The position numbers were made by a program, and so were the translations under genes. The notes under the pieces were generated by a model. The model searched no databases. It saw nothing but the letters and a program-made list of their open reading frames with translations, and had not been told where the DNA came from. This document shows positions 1 through 7,854 of a DNA stretch of 19,253 nucleotides, in pieces. Location of the stretch: contig CAZECE010000109.1 in NCBI GenBank assembly GCA_964510525.1, positions 1-19,253 of the forward strand, given 5' to 3'. Numbering within the stretch: the stretch's first letter is position 1; each line of letters opens with the position of its first letter. The stretch comes from CAZECE01 sp964510525 (lineage in GTDB: Bacteria > Pseudomonadota > Gammaproteobacteria > Pseudomonadales > JANQJO01).

Positions 1-651
1 TTAGACCCGATCTCACCGCAATACCTTCATGAGCTGATCAGCTGGGCGGCCATCGGTGCCCGAACCACGGAAAGCCAAACCCATCGAGAAATGTCATCTG
101 GTTTGTCTACCGCAGTCGGTTTCAAAAATGGCACCGATGGCAATCTGACCGTCGCCATAAATGCACTCCAGTCGGTTGAAAAACCGCATCGATTTTTAGG
201 CATTAATCAGCAAGGGCAAGTCGCAATTATTCACACCAAAGGCAACCCAAACAGCCACATCGTGCTGCGCGGTGGTGGCGGCAAACCCAATTATGACTCG
301 GTCAGCGTGGCTCTTTGCGAAGCCGAGCTCAAAAAACACCAGCTGAAACAAAACATCATGATCGATTGCAGCCACGCGAATTCAAATAAAGACGCCGCGT
401 TGCAGCCCTTGGTGTTGGAAAACGTGACTCAGCAACTACTGGAAGGCAATCAGTCGATTTTCGGTTTAATGATTGAGAGCAACATTGGCTGGGGCAATCA
501 AAAACTCACGGATCCAAAGAATCTAGAGTACGGTGTTTCGATTACCGATGCCTGCATCGACTTCCCAACCACCGAAACAGCGTTAACCAGCATGGCTGAA
601 AAATTAAGGGAGATCCTACCTAAAAGGGATCGCAAAACGTTTTTAGTATAA
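1..651 (+). CDS. Class I 3-deoxy-7-phosphoheptulonate (DAHP) synthase, 3' part
   Basis: Condenses phosphoenolpyruvate with erythrose 4-phosphate, the first step of the shikimate pathway to aromatic amino acids. The reading frame is open from base 1, so the gene begins outside the window; about 216 C-terminal residues are visible. Family signatures follow in order: GARTTESQ, the GFKNGTDG substrate-binding stretch, LRGG, the metal-site His in SHANS, the metal-site Glu in MIESN, and the metal-site Asp in ITDAC. These match the AroF/AroG/AroH fold, not the plant-like class II enzymes. Which feedback-sensitive paralogue (Phe, Tyr or Trp) it is cannot be decided, because the N-terminal effector region is missing. 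The last residues (about LPKRDRKTFLV) extend slightly beyond the E. coli enzymes. bfr begins 14 bp downstream and may be co-transcribed. Confidence 0.95.
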   Translation, partial: LDPISPQYLHELISWAAIGARTTESQTHREMSSGLSTAVGFKNGTDGNLTVAINALQSVEKPHRFLGINQQGQVAIIHTKGNPNSHIVLRGGGGKPNYDSVSVALCEAELKKHQLKQNIMIDCSHANSNKDAALQPLVLENVTQQLLEGNQSIFGLMIESNIGWGNQKLTDPKNLEYGVSITDACIDFPTTETALTSMAEKLREILPKRDRKTFLV

Positions 652-665
652 TCTGGAGTAATTCT

Positions 666-1130
666 ATGAAAGGCGACGCAGGAACCATCAAACACCTAAA
701 TCAAGTATTGGCAAATGAGTTGGTTGCCATCAACCAATACTTTCTTCATGCCAAAATGCTCAAAGACCAAGGTTATTCAAAATTGGCTGATTACACCCAT
801 CATGAATCCATCGATGAGATGAAGCATGCTGACCAATTAGTAGAGCGTATTTTATTTTTAGAAGGCCTGCCCAACCTCCAGGACCTCGGCAAGCTGATGA
901 TTGGCGAAACCCCGGATGAAATGATGCAATGTGACTTAAAACTGGAACAAAAAGCCGTTCCCGATTTAAAAGCCGGTATTGCCCACTGTGAATCAGTGCA
1001 AGACTATACGTCCCGCGATTTACTGCAATCCATCCTCGATGCCGAAGAAGAGCATATCGATTGGCTGGAAACCCAATTAGGCTTGATTAAAAATTTAGGG
1101 TTAGAGAATTATTTGATTACCCAAATTTAA
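666..1130 (+). CDS. bfr: Bacterioferritin (heme-containing ferritin)
   Basis: A 154-residue iron-storage protein that should assemble into a 24-subunit shell, oxidise Fe(II) at a di-iron site and store ferric mineral. All ferroxidase ligands are visible: Glu18, Glu51, His54, Glu94, Glu127 and His130. The inter-subunit heme ligand Met52 is also present (DEMKHAD), so this is a true heme-type Bfr and not a plain ferritin. Length matches the family. A good ribosome-binding site, GGAG at 655-658, lies 7 bases before the ATG. It sits 14 bp after the DAHP synthase stop codon, so read-through from that gene is likely. No bfd (bacterioferritin-associated ferredoxin) gene is adjacent. Confidence 0.97.
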   Translation: MKGDAGTIKHLNQVLANELVAINQYFLHAKMLKDQGYSKLADYTHHESIDEMKHADQLVERILFLEGLPNLQDLGKLMIGETPDEMMQCDLKLEQKAVPDLKAGIAHCESVQDYTSRDLLQSILDAEEEHIDWLETQLGLIKNLGLENYLITQI

Positions 1131-1139
1131 CAATACCCT

Positions 1140-1175
1140 GCTTAAGAGCGGTTTTAAACCTAACCGCTCTTAAGC
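1140..1175. terminator. Convergent-gene hairpin, possible bidirectional terminator
   Basis: A perfect 14-bp inverted repeat (left arm 1140-1153, right arm 1162-1175, 8-base loop) lies between bfr on + and the hydrolase gene on -. The hydrolase stop codon (1160-1162) is inside the hairpin. Neither side has a convincing T-run, so intrinsic termination is plausible but not certain; the hairpin could also protect 3' ends. Confidence 0.6.
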
Positions 1176-1999
1176 TGACTGAAAAAATCCAGCAGTATTG
1201 CTTTTGTTTTCCTGGTTGTGCTCGGATCGAATGTCAGATTTAACTGAGGGTTACTCGAAAAATCAAAAGCATGCCATGTGTCTGTAAACACGATAGCCGT
1301 CAGCCAGTCGGAGTGGTTTGGCTGGTTGCTCCAGTAATAACCGCACTCTTTTTCATTAACATAGCGATCGCCTTCAATACCAATATACAACGTGCGCCTG
1401 ATCGGCCATTCGCTTTGCTTTGATACTTCACTGAGATAACCACAATAGGGGTAAATCAATACCGTCGCTGGAGTACGGTTTATGATTCGCTCTACGGATG
1501 CAGCGGGGAATTCTTTTAACGTTGTTGGGCTTTTTCCCGCCTGTAGCATGATTAAAGCGTCCATCACACTCCACCCACCATGACTCCAGCCAATAGGGAT
1601 CAGCTGACTGTGCGGGTGTTGTTGTGCAATCCAATCCAGCGCCGCTAACACATCCGCCGCCCGTTCATGGCCATAAAATTCTCGCCCTGCACAGACATCT
1701 TTTGCAGACAAATCTCGAAAAGCAAAAGAGTTCACGCGGTACACAGCAAAACCCTGTTCACCAAACCACTGTTGCCAAACACCGATATGATCCATCTCAC
1801 CCCCACACCCATGAAACAACACCATTATGGGGTTTGAATCGGCAAATTGAAGCGAGCTGCCCGTTAAGCGCTTTTCGGTTTCAGCAAGGAATGTAGCGTA
1901 CTCTACCTTCTGATTGAGATAGCCATGTATATGCAACCAAAACAAGGCAGCTGCACCCAAGGCAGAGAACACGAGCAGTGATAGTGTTTTTTTTAACAT
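1160..1999 (-). CDS. Membrane-anchored alpha/beta hydrolase, dienelactone-hydrolase-like
   Basis: A 279-residue protein with an N-terminal hydrophobic segment (about residues 5-25) that is either an uncleaved anchor or a signal peptide, followed by an alpha/beta hydrolase fold facing the periplasm. Visible elements are an oxyanion-loop HGCGG (about 63-67), the nucleophile elbow GWSHGG with Ser139, a likely acid Asp211 in EGDRY, and a likely base His243 in DTWHAF. The order Ser-Asp-His fits dienelactone-hydrolase-like enzymes. The substrate cannot be read from sequence. No good Shine-Dalgarno motif precedes the ATG. The gene lies 59 bp downstream of yhdP on the same strand and could be its last operon member; its 3' end overlaps the convergent hairpin. 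Confidence 0.85.
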   Translation of the reverse strand: MLKKTLSLLVFSALGAAALFWLHIHGYLNQKVEYATFLAETEKRLTGSSLQFADSNPIMVLFHGCGGEMDHIGVWQQWFGEQGFAVYRVNSFAFRDLSAKDVCAGREFYGHERAADVLAALDWIAQQHPHSQLIPIGWSHGGWSVMDALIMLQAGKSPTTLKEFPAASVERIINRTPATVLIYPYCGYLSEVSKQSEWPIRRTLYIGIEGDRYVNEKECGYYWSNQPNHSDWLTAIVFTDTWHAFDFSSNPQLNLTFDPSTTRKTKAILLDFFSQLKSG

Positions 2000-2058
2000 A
2001 CGCTTTGGAATGCCGTTGCATGCACTTACTCAGGAAGCCCCAGTGACGCAAAACAGCT

Positions 2059-5000
2059 CTACTTGTTGATTCCCCGGGTCGCTGGCCTACCCTCTAATTC
2101 TTTCCCTGCAATAACAGGCTCCATGATTGTGCCACTGACATCGTAATCGAGCGTGGTCAGTTTATCGAGCTTATCCCCAAACACCTGCTCAATGAGCAAC
2201 GCCGTTGCGGCGGCCGGCAAACCACCGGTTGCGGCCGCCGGTAAGACCAGATTACGGCTTAGCGGAACTGTGACAGCCAATTTTTTATCAAGCACTTTAG
2301 ACTCCCAATCCAGCGTGCCCGCCACATCTAATTGCAATGAAGGTCCTTTTAAATGCAAACGATGGGTTGTTAACAGCTGATTTTCAAACGCAACATCCAC
2401 ATCCAATTTATCATACGCCAAGCCTTTGCTAAAAATATCTGAAAAATCCAATTTCAATCGTCGGGTAATGGTATCGATGTTTAACAGACCTAAGAAGCGA
2501 ATCGGAGACACATCGGCATCTGTATTTAATAACCGCCCATCACGTGAATTGCCTTTAAGCTGACCCACCAAACTGGCCATCTCGGGCTGAAAAATATGAT
2601 TCGACCAACGAGATTCTATTTCAAACCGACTGTTTTTTGATTCCAATACTTTGGGCAGTTCCCAGGTTTCCATAAACTGCGCCATATCCGGAATACTCAC
2701 AATGCCCTTCACCGTTGAAGTTGCGCCTGCCGCTGAACTTGTGCTGGGATTAGAGTCACCCAACCCAGCCCCTAAGCGCCAACTCGCATCGCCTTTAAAC
2801 GCCAAAGCGCGCGACTGAATATCGACGGCTTGAGCCTCCAAACCCAGGCCATCTCGAGTCGGCCGCAATTGCGCCTGCCAACGCCCCCAGTTGTCGTCAC
2901 CGATGGCTAAATCCGTGATATGCACATTCATTGCTGGAAACCAGCGCATCAGATCTGGGGTTTGTTGAACATAATCGGCTAATGTCTGTTGCCACCCAGC
3001 GGGTTCTTCTGTTGCGACCGCTTCGCTTGATTTGTCGGTTTCGTTTGATTCGACGGTTTCGTTTGATTCGACGGTTTCAATTCGTATTTTTGGCACAAAC
3101 GCATCGATAAAATACTGCTGATTGACAGGCAATGGCGTGTTGCTATTCGATAACAACCAATGCTGCCAATACAAGACGGGGATATCAGCTTGCAGCTCTA
3201 GGTTGGAAGACGCCAAGCCTAACGACCAGCTTTGCGGGCCGCTTTTAACATCAAAATCCGCCCCCTCAACCCTGAAAGTCCCCCAGGTCAGCGCCTCAAA
3301 GTCCAAACTCAACTCAGATAACGTCAAGAAGCTCGATAAGCGCTTCGCTTCTTGCTCTGGACTTGGTTTGGTTTCAGAGGCGGTTTCAGAAAACAGCGTT
3401 AACCAATCGTCTATTGTGACTTCAGGCAACTGACCACTGATGTAAAGCCCAGTTTTAGACTCTTGCCACTGCCAATAAGCCGGCCGATCTCCAAAATGCA
3501 ACCAACCACCTAAGAGCCCTTGCTCACCCATCTGCCAATTTAAAGACAACAGGTCTTTGATCTCTAAATCCATCACCGGAGGCGATGCGTCCAGGTTCAT
3601 CTGAAACGTCATCGGCATCGCATCCGCTGTTGCTTTTTGAAAGGGAGCCGGCCAATCTGCCGCTCCCCCTTCTAAAGAGCTGGTCACTCGTAACTGATTA
3701 GCCACCTGCTGTGAACTGGCGCTCACATCATAAGAATTTAAGGATAAATCCGCTTGATAGGTCACTTCCCCATCCAGGCGTTCGAAAGGGCCTGCTAAAT
3801 TCAACCAACTGACCGCATTTTTTATCGGCATTGGTCCAGCCATCGACAAGCCAATCCCCCATACTCCTGAAGAATTTTTACGACTCTTAATGGAGCCCTC
3901 AACCGGCGCTCCCAAAAATTGTGCCTGCCAACTGGGCGAACGCAAGCCAAATTCCGAGTCGTAGGTAAACGCCCCTTGTAAATTTTCAAGTTCAACGCGC
4001 CACTTGTCGGCCAGTAAACGATTTTGTGAGAGATCAATAGCGACCATGATATGAGGCGGCGTATCGTCCCGTTTAGCATTCAATGGCAAATCCATCGTTA
4101 CATCCAACGCCATCTCACCGGATAACTGAACGGCATCCAAAAACGTCTCGAGTTTTTTTCTCAATGGGCTCATGTTTAAGGTCGCAAGACCGTCTTTACT
4201 ATCGCCTTGACCAGAGCCTTGTAACGACAGCCGAGCAGGCAAGTTTCTCAATGTGGGTGTGTGTCCTGGTCCCAGGTACACTTGAACATCCTCAACCGTG
4301 GCGTCCAATAGCTTGGCCGAATCCACCGACACATCAACGTGTTTGTTGAAAATATTGACATCAACGATCCCCTCAGTTGCTGGAGGCCAGGGCGGCAAGT
4401 AATCCACGACCGCATCAGCCACATCAAATGACATGGCTAAGCTACGCTGGACCGGATCCCGTAATGACGATAGATTTAAGCGTAAGGAAATGTTTCCCGC
4501 CTCCAAATCACCCCCGACAATCGCTTGATCCAGCCAAGACACCACGCCCTTTTTCATCACGCCAACCGGCAAATACGCCCCCACTTTATTGCCTTGCGCC
4601 TGTTCAATGGCCAGCTGAGCCCACAATTGCTGATCAATTTCATCGGGCACGCCTGAGTCTAAACGCAACATCAGGTGCGCTTTTGCATCCGACGTCGAAA
4701 ACGATAAGGGGCCAGTTTGCAATTGATGCACAGACTTTGATTGCGCATCAATCTCCAACAAAATCGGCCCCTTTAAATCCGTTAACGCAGTGGGCGTCCG
4801 AAACAATTTAGGGTGAAAAAACTCAGCGTTTTCTGTTTCTAATACGACGGCGACGTCCTCTTGGAAATAAGCAAAACGAGCGTCTATGCCAGATACGAAG
4901 GCCTCCGATTCGGGCGTCTTAGAATCATTTTTAACACCTAGGTCTTCAACGCCCCCCATGACGGCTAACTGCCATGCCGCCTCCGCTTCTGTCATCGCTT

Positions 5001-6438
5001 TGGACGCTTCAATCACCACGTTTTTGAGCTTACCAGTCACTTGATGTCGGTTATCATCAATCACGGACTTCAGCGCCAAGTCTTTTAAAAACGACCATTG
5101 CGCTACTCGCTCAAAATCCGCCAAATTCCATTCAGGCACCCTGAATCGCCACTGTTTTTCTTGCTCGGTCACACTGGATCCAAGGTATAACGTCGGCAAC
5201 CACCAGTTACCTAAGTCAGTGCTTTGCAAACGAATGTCGTACAAACCGGATTCCCAGCTCTTGGAATCGCTTAAAAGCGGTCTTTTTAGTAAAAAGTTCA
5301 AGCTCAGCGCTTCAACGGCTAAGGGCTCGTTAGTTTTATGCTTTGTTTCAAGCACCGTCAGCCAATCTTCTGCATTCAGACTGCCCCTGATGCCGGTGAC
5401 TTGCTGATTCGCAAAATCCGTCCAAAGCTCTGCCTCGAAAACCCCGGTTACAAGATCCCCCCCCGTTGTTTTTAACAAACCATCCGCCACTAATTTTTCA
5501 GCCCAAGCGGCGACATCGATGTGCTTCGACTGCACATACACTTGCCCATTCCAGGTGTTGAGTTCTAAGGATTCACCCCGAATATGACTTTTGACCACCA
5601 ACTCCACGGGTGAAGGATCTTGAATGATGACCTGAGCTTTGATCTGATAAGCCTCCTCCCATTTAGCTAAAGTCGCTCGTTTTACTTTACCGACAAAAGC
5701 TTTATCACCAATGGACCATGCCAATCGAGCGTCTTGAATCACAATCCCTTGCGTCTCGATCAATCGATCTAACCAACGCATGGCTTTATAAAACTGAGAA
5801 TAGCGTTGCTCAATCACTGCTTTGGTTTCTTGCTGCTGTTGATCCGCATAAAAAACAGGGCGTACGCCTTCAAGCCCCTTAACTTGAATATCTTTGATTT
5901 TAGAAAGAAGATCCGCATTCTCTTGATCAGTACTTAATTCCCTAGATAATTCTGAATGCAGCTCAATTTGAGCGCCATCAATATGAAAAAAACTCAATAC
6001 TGGCTGCCGACGCCATAAGGACCTTACGACATCGATACCAAACTGACAAAACGAAAAAGACAGTGCAGGCACTTGATGATCTGACATGGGTGACGTTGCG
6101 CTCTCACCTTGGTAACTCTCACCTTGGTAACTCTCACCTTGTAAAATACGGAACTCTTTTATTTCTATCGCGGGCGAAAAAAAGTTGGCTTGATAGTTTA
6201 GGCTCTCGATGCGAACCGGCGCATTTAATTGCTGACTTAACCAATACTCAATGCCTTTGACTTGTTGGGGCACTTTGACAATCAGAATCTGATTGATCGC
6301 CACGTTGAGTACCGCCAAAATCAGAATCAAGCAACTGAACCACCAAACCAGCTCGATTCCCCATTCACACCCTTTTCTGACCCTAAGGTTTAAAGAGCTA
6401 GGGTTTAGAGAATCTGGCTTCGAGCTCTTTGAAGGCAT
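2059..6438 (-). CDS. yhdP: YhdP family AsmA-like envelope protein
   Basis: A 1459-residue protein with one N-terminal transmembrane segment (about residues 27-50) and a very long beta-rich periplasmic part ending in an AsmA-type C-terminal region (GNSRDGRLLN... RRLKLDFSDIFSKGLAYD...). In E. coli, YhdP with TamB and YdbH supports phospholipid movement from inner to outer membrane; the same role is inferred here. It is longer than E. coli YhdP (about 1266 residues). Three short in-frame tandem repeats account for a little of this: QGESY/GESYQ units near 101-113, ETVESN units (bases 3020-3073), and a doubled LPAAAT near the C-terminus. The ATG shares one base with the mreD stop (TAATG) and has no strong Shine-Dalgarno, so translation is probably coupled. 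The mreD-yhdP adjacency, without maf and rng, differs from E. coli. Confidence 0.93.
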   Translation of the reverse strand: MPSKSSKPDSLNPSSLNLRVRKGCEWGIELVWWFSCLILILAVLNVAINQILIVKVPQQVKGIEYWLSQQLNAPVRIESLNYQANFFSPAIEIKEFRILQGESYQGESYQGESATSPMSDHQVPALSFSFCQFGIDVVRSLWRRQPVLSFFHIDGAQIELHSELSRELSTDQENADLLSKIKDIQVKGLEGVRPVFYADQQQQETKAVIEQRYSQFYKAMRWLDRLIETQGIVIQDARLAWSIGDKAFVGKVKRATLAKWEEAYQIKAQVIIQDPSPVELVVKSHIRGESLELNTWNGQVYVQSKHIDVAAWAEKLVADGLLKTTGGDLVTGVFEAELWTDFANQQVTGIRGSLNAEDWLTVLETKHKTNEPLAVEALSLNFLLKRPLLSDSKSWESGLYDIRLQSTDLGNWWLPTLYLGSSVTEQEKQWRFRVPEWNLADFERVAQWSFLKDLALKSVIDDNRHQVTGKLKNVVIEASKAMTEAEAAWQLAVMGGVEDLGVKNDSKTPESEAFVSGIDARFAYFQEDVAVVLETENAEFFHPKLFRTPTALTDLKGPILLEIDAQSKSVHQLQTGPLSFSTSDAKAHLMLRLDSGVPDEIDQQLWAQLAIEQAQGNKVGAYLPVGVMKKGVVSWLDQAIVGGDLEAGNISLRLNLSSLRDPVQRSLAMSFDVADAVVDYLPPWPPATEGIVDVNIFNKHVDVSVDSAKLLDATVEDVQVYLGPGHTPTLRNLPARLSLQGSGQGDSKDGLATLNMSPLRKKLETFLDAVQLSGEMALDVTMDLPLNAKRDDTPPHIMVAIDLSQNRLLADKWRVELENLQGAFTYDSEFGLRSPSWQAQFLGAPVEGSIKSRKNSSGVWGIGLSMAGPMPIKNAVSWLNLAGPFERLDGEVTYQADLSLNSYDVSASSQQVANQLRVTSSLEGGAADWPAPFQKATADAMPMTFQMNLDASPPVMDLEIKDLLSLNWQMGEQGLLGGWLHFGDRPAYWQWQESKTGLYISGQLPEVTIDDWLTLFSETASETKPSPEQEAKRLSSFLTLSELSLDFEALTWGTFRVEGADFDVKSGPQSWSLGLASSNLELQADIPVLYWQHWLLSNSNTPLPVNQQYFIDAFVPKIRIETVESNETVESNETDKSSEAVATEEPAGWQQTLADYVQQTPDLMRWFPAMNVHITDLAIGDDNWGRWQAQLRPTRDGLGLEAQAVDIQSRALAFKGDASWRLGAGLGDSNPSTSSAAGATSTVKGIVSIPDMAQFMETWELPKVLESKNSRFEIESRWSNHIFQPEMASLVGQLKGNSRDGRLLNTDADVSPIRFLGLLNIDTITRRLKLDFSDIFSKGLAYDKLDVDVAFENQLLTTHRLHLKGPSLQLDVAGTLDWESKVLDKKLAVTVPLSRNLVLPAAATGGLPAAATALLIEQVFGDKLDKLTTLDYDVSGTIMEPVIAGKELEGRPATRGINK
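3020..3073 (-). repeat. In-frame 18-bp tandem repeat within yhdP
   Basis: Two perfect copies of an 18-bp unit (3038-3055 and 3056-3073; + strand gtttcgtttgattcgacg) follow a degenerate copy at 3020-3037. They encode repeated acidic ETVESN units in a Glu/Ser/Thr-rich linker, so copy changes would preserve the frame. Confidence 0.9.
6101..6145 (-). repeat. In-frame 15-bp tandem repeat within yhdP
   Basis: Two perfect copies of ctctcaccttggtaa (6101-6115, 6116-6130) and a third partial copy (6131-6145), giving GESYQ-type units shortly after the transmembrane segment. The unit length is a multiple of three, so slippage would be tolerated in frame. Confidence 0.9.
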
Positions 6439-6944
6439 TAGATTTGTACCCGATGTTTAATGCCACGAACGGAATCCAACAACCAAGCCACCACCGGCCA
6501 CAACAAAGCAGAAGACAGAATAGGTAAATAATACAACCAGGATTCCGTCACACCGGTCACCACCCCTTGAAGGGTTCTGTTAACCAGCAAATTAATACCG
6601 ATCAACACCATGACAACGCCTGATTGATAAATCACAGGAAACACTCGAAAGCGCAAATACACCACATAAGTACAATACGCCTGTATGGCCAGAGCGGCCG
6701 CCTGTTGCCCTAATAGAGTGCCATGCAATACGTCCAACCAAAGCCCCACACACCAGGCAAAAAAAACACCGCAACGATGCGGCATATACAACCCCCAATA
6801 AATGACCACCAACGCCACCCATTCGGGTCGAAACCAAAATCCATAATGCCCCAACCAAGATTGGGCAAATACCAGTAACTCAAGCAAACTGGCCAACACA
6901 ATACTAACGCCAATTTTAAACATAGCTAAATGATCGGGTTTCAC
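6438..6944 (-). CDS. mreD: Rod shape-determining protein MreD
   Basis: A 168-residue integral inner-membrane protein with about five hydrophobic helices and the MreD signature around RPEWVALVVIYWGL and GLWLDVLHGTLLGQQA. With MreC and RodZ/RodA/PBP2 it links cytoplasmic MreB filaments to lateral cell-wall synthesis. The start is GTG, which overlaps the mreC stop in a GTGA tetranucleotide. A Shine-Dalgarno AGGAG (6953-6957, - strand) is well spaced 8 bases upstream. Its stop overlaps the yhdP start by one base. Two other frames remain open across part of this gene and are shadows. Confidence 0.95.
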   Translation of the reverse strand: MKPDHLAMFKIGVSIVLASLLELLVFAQSWLGHYGFWFRPEWVALVVIYWGLYMPHRCGVFFAWCVGLWLDVLHGTLLGQQAAALAIQAYCTYVVYLRFRVFPVIYQSGVVMVLIGINLLVNRTLQGVVTGVTESWLYYLPILSSALLWPVVAWLLDSVRGIKHRVQI

Positions 6945-7759
6945 AGGCGGTGCTCCTGAATCACCACCAGCACATGGTGCAGCTTATCCAACTCAGACTT
7001 CGGCTTAGCCTCGACCTTAGCAAAGGGTTTTCCAGGATCGTGCTCAATATAGGTGATTTCAGCCACGGGATAACCCGAGGGAAAACGCCCGCCTAAGCCC
7101 GAACTCACCAGCAGATCCCCGACTTGAATGTCGGCCGTATCAGGCACATGGGAAAGGTTTAATTTACCCAGCAAACCGGCTCCGACCGCAATCGCCCTCA
7201 CCCCATTGCGATTGTTACGCACCGGCACTGCGTGGCGATTGTCGGTTACCGTCAAAACGCGACTGGTATTGGGCCCCACTTTGATGATCTGTCCAGTCAA
7301 GCCTTTTTCATTCAACACCGTCTGACCCACGCTGACCTGATCATGAAAACCTCGATTTAACACAATTTCATGACGAAAAGGATCCGGATCGACGCCAATC
7401 ACTTCCGCAATTAACACGCTTTCTGAGACGGTCTCTGAGGAATTCAGTAAGGCTCGCAGCCGCTGATTTTCAGCCATCAACGAAGCCATCTGCTGTAATC
7501 GTCGATTCAACAGCAAATTATTCAGCCTGAGCGATTCATTTTGCACCTGTAATGCATCTCGATCGGCCGCTTGCTTAGAAAAATACAAGCTTAACGATTT
7601 AGGAAGGTGTGCAACGTATGCGATGGGCTCCGTTAAATACCCTGTCATCTGACGTAACGTCAACGTCCACTGAAAGCGCCCATCTGAAACAATCAATACG
7701 ACGGAGACAAAGAGTAAAAACAATAATCGATAACCAGGCACACTGTGCCGAATAAACAA
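6941..7759 (-). CDS. mreC: Cell shape-determining protein MreC
   Basis: A 272-residue bitopic protein: a short cytoplasmic end, a transmembrane helix (about 11-26), a coiled-coil (about 62-105, ending QMASLMAENQRLRALL), then the periplasmic beta-barrel domains of MreC (ViGVDPDPF, LNRG, VGQTVLNEKGLTGQI, VGDLLVSSGLGGRFPSGYPV). It bridges MreB/MreD to the PBP2/RodA synthase. Shorter than E. coli MreC (367) but within the range of the family. The start is awkward: no ATG or GTG fits. TTG at 7757-7759 preserves the whole helix but lies 17 bases after the only good Shine-Dalgarno; an in-frame ATA at 7766-7768 is spaced 8 bases from it, with an in-frame TAA just upstream. TTG is used here as the conventional choice. 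Confidence 0.93.
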   Translation of the reverse strand: MFIRHSVPGYRLLFLLFVSVVLIVSDGRFQWTLTLRQMTGYLTEPIAYVAHLPKSLSLYFSKQAADRDALQVQNESLRLNNLLLNRRLQQMASLMAENQRLRALLNSSETVSESVLIAEVIGVDPDPFRHEIVLNRGFHDQVSVGQTVLNEKGLTGQIIKVGPNTSRVLTVTDNRHAVPVRNNRNGVRAIAVGAGLLGKLNLSHVPDTADIQVGDLLVSSGLGGRFPSGYPVAEITYIEHDPGKPFAKVEAKPKSELDKLHHVLVVIQEHRL

Positions 7760-7773
7760 GGTTTCTATTTAGA

Positions 7774-7782
7774 CCACCTCTT
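7774..7782 (-). promoter_or_regulatory. Strong Shine-Dalgarno of mreC, oddly placed
   Basis: The - strand reads AAGAGGTGG here, a near-complete match to the anti-Shine-Dalgarno complement. Measured from AAGAGG (7777-7782) it is 8 bases from an in-frame ATA (7766-7768) but 17 bases from the TTG start (7757-7759). It therefore decides, or confuses, the mreC start. Confidence 0.6.
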
Positions 7783-7854
7783 AATAAAACCTCTTACTAG
7801 TTATAAAACCTTTACTAGTTATAAAATCTTTACTGGTTATAAAAGCCCTTACTA
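7781..7854 (-). repeat. Four tandem 18-19-bp repeats in the mreB–mreC spacer
   Basis: On the - strand a unit close to TAGTAARGNTTTTATAAC occurs four times in a row (units of 19, 18, 18 and 19 bases). The first begins with the mreB stop codon (7852-7854) and the last runs into the mreC ribosome-binding site. Each unit has a TAGTAA or CAGTAA segment (double stop in most) followed by a purine-rich AAGGG/AAAGA/AAAGG/AAGAGG stretch resembling a Shine-Dalgarno. Confidence 0.85.

Noticed and set aside
4083..4811. Two long + strand reading frames antisense to yhdP
   Set aside because: They lie wholly within a well-supported gene, have Pro/His/Arg-rich compositions typical of shadow frames, and show no family resemblance.
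6592..6913. Two alternative - strand frames within mreD
   Set aside because: Shadow frames of a GC-containing membrane-protein gene; mreD has the family match, ribosome-binding site and operon overlaps.
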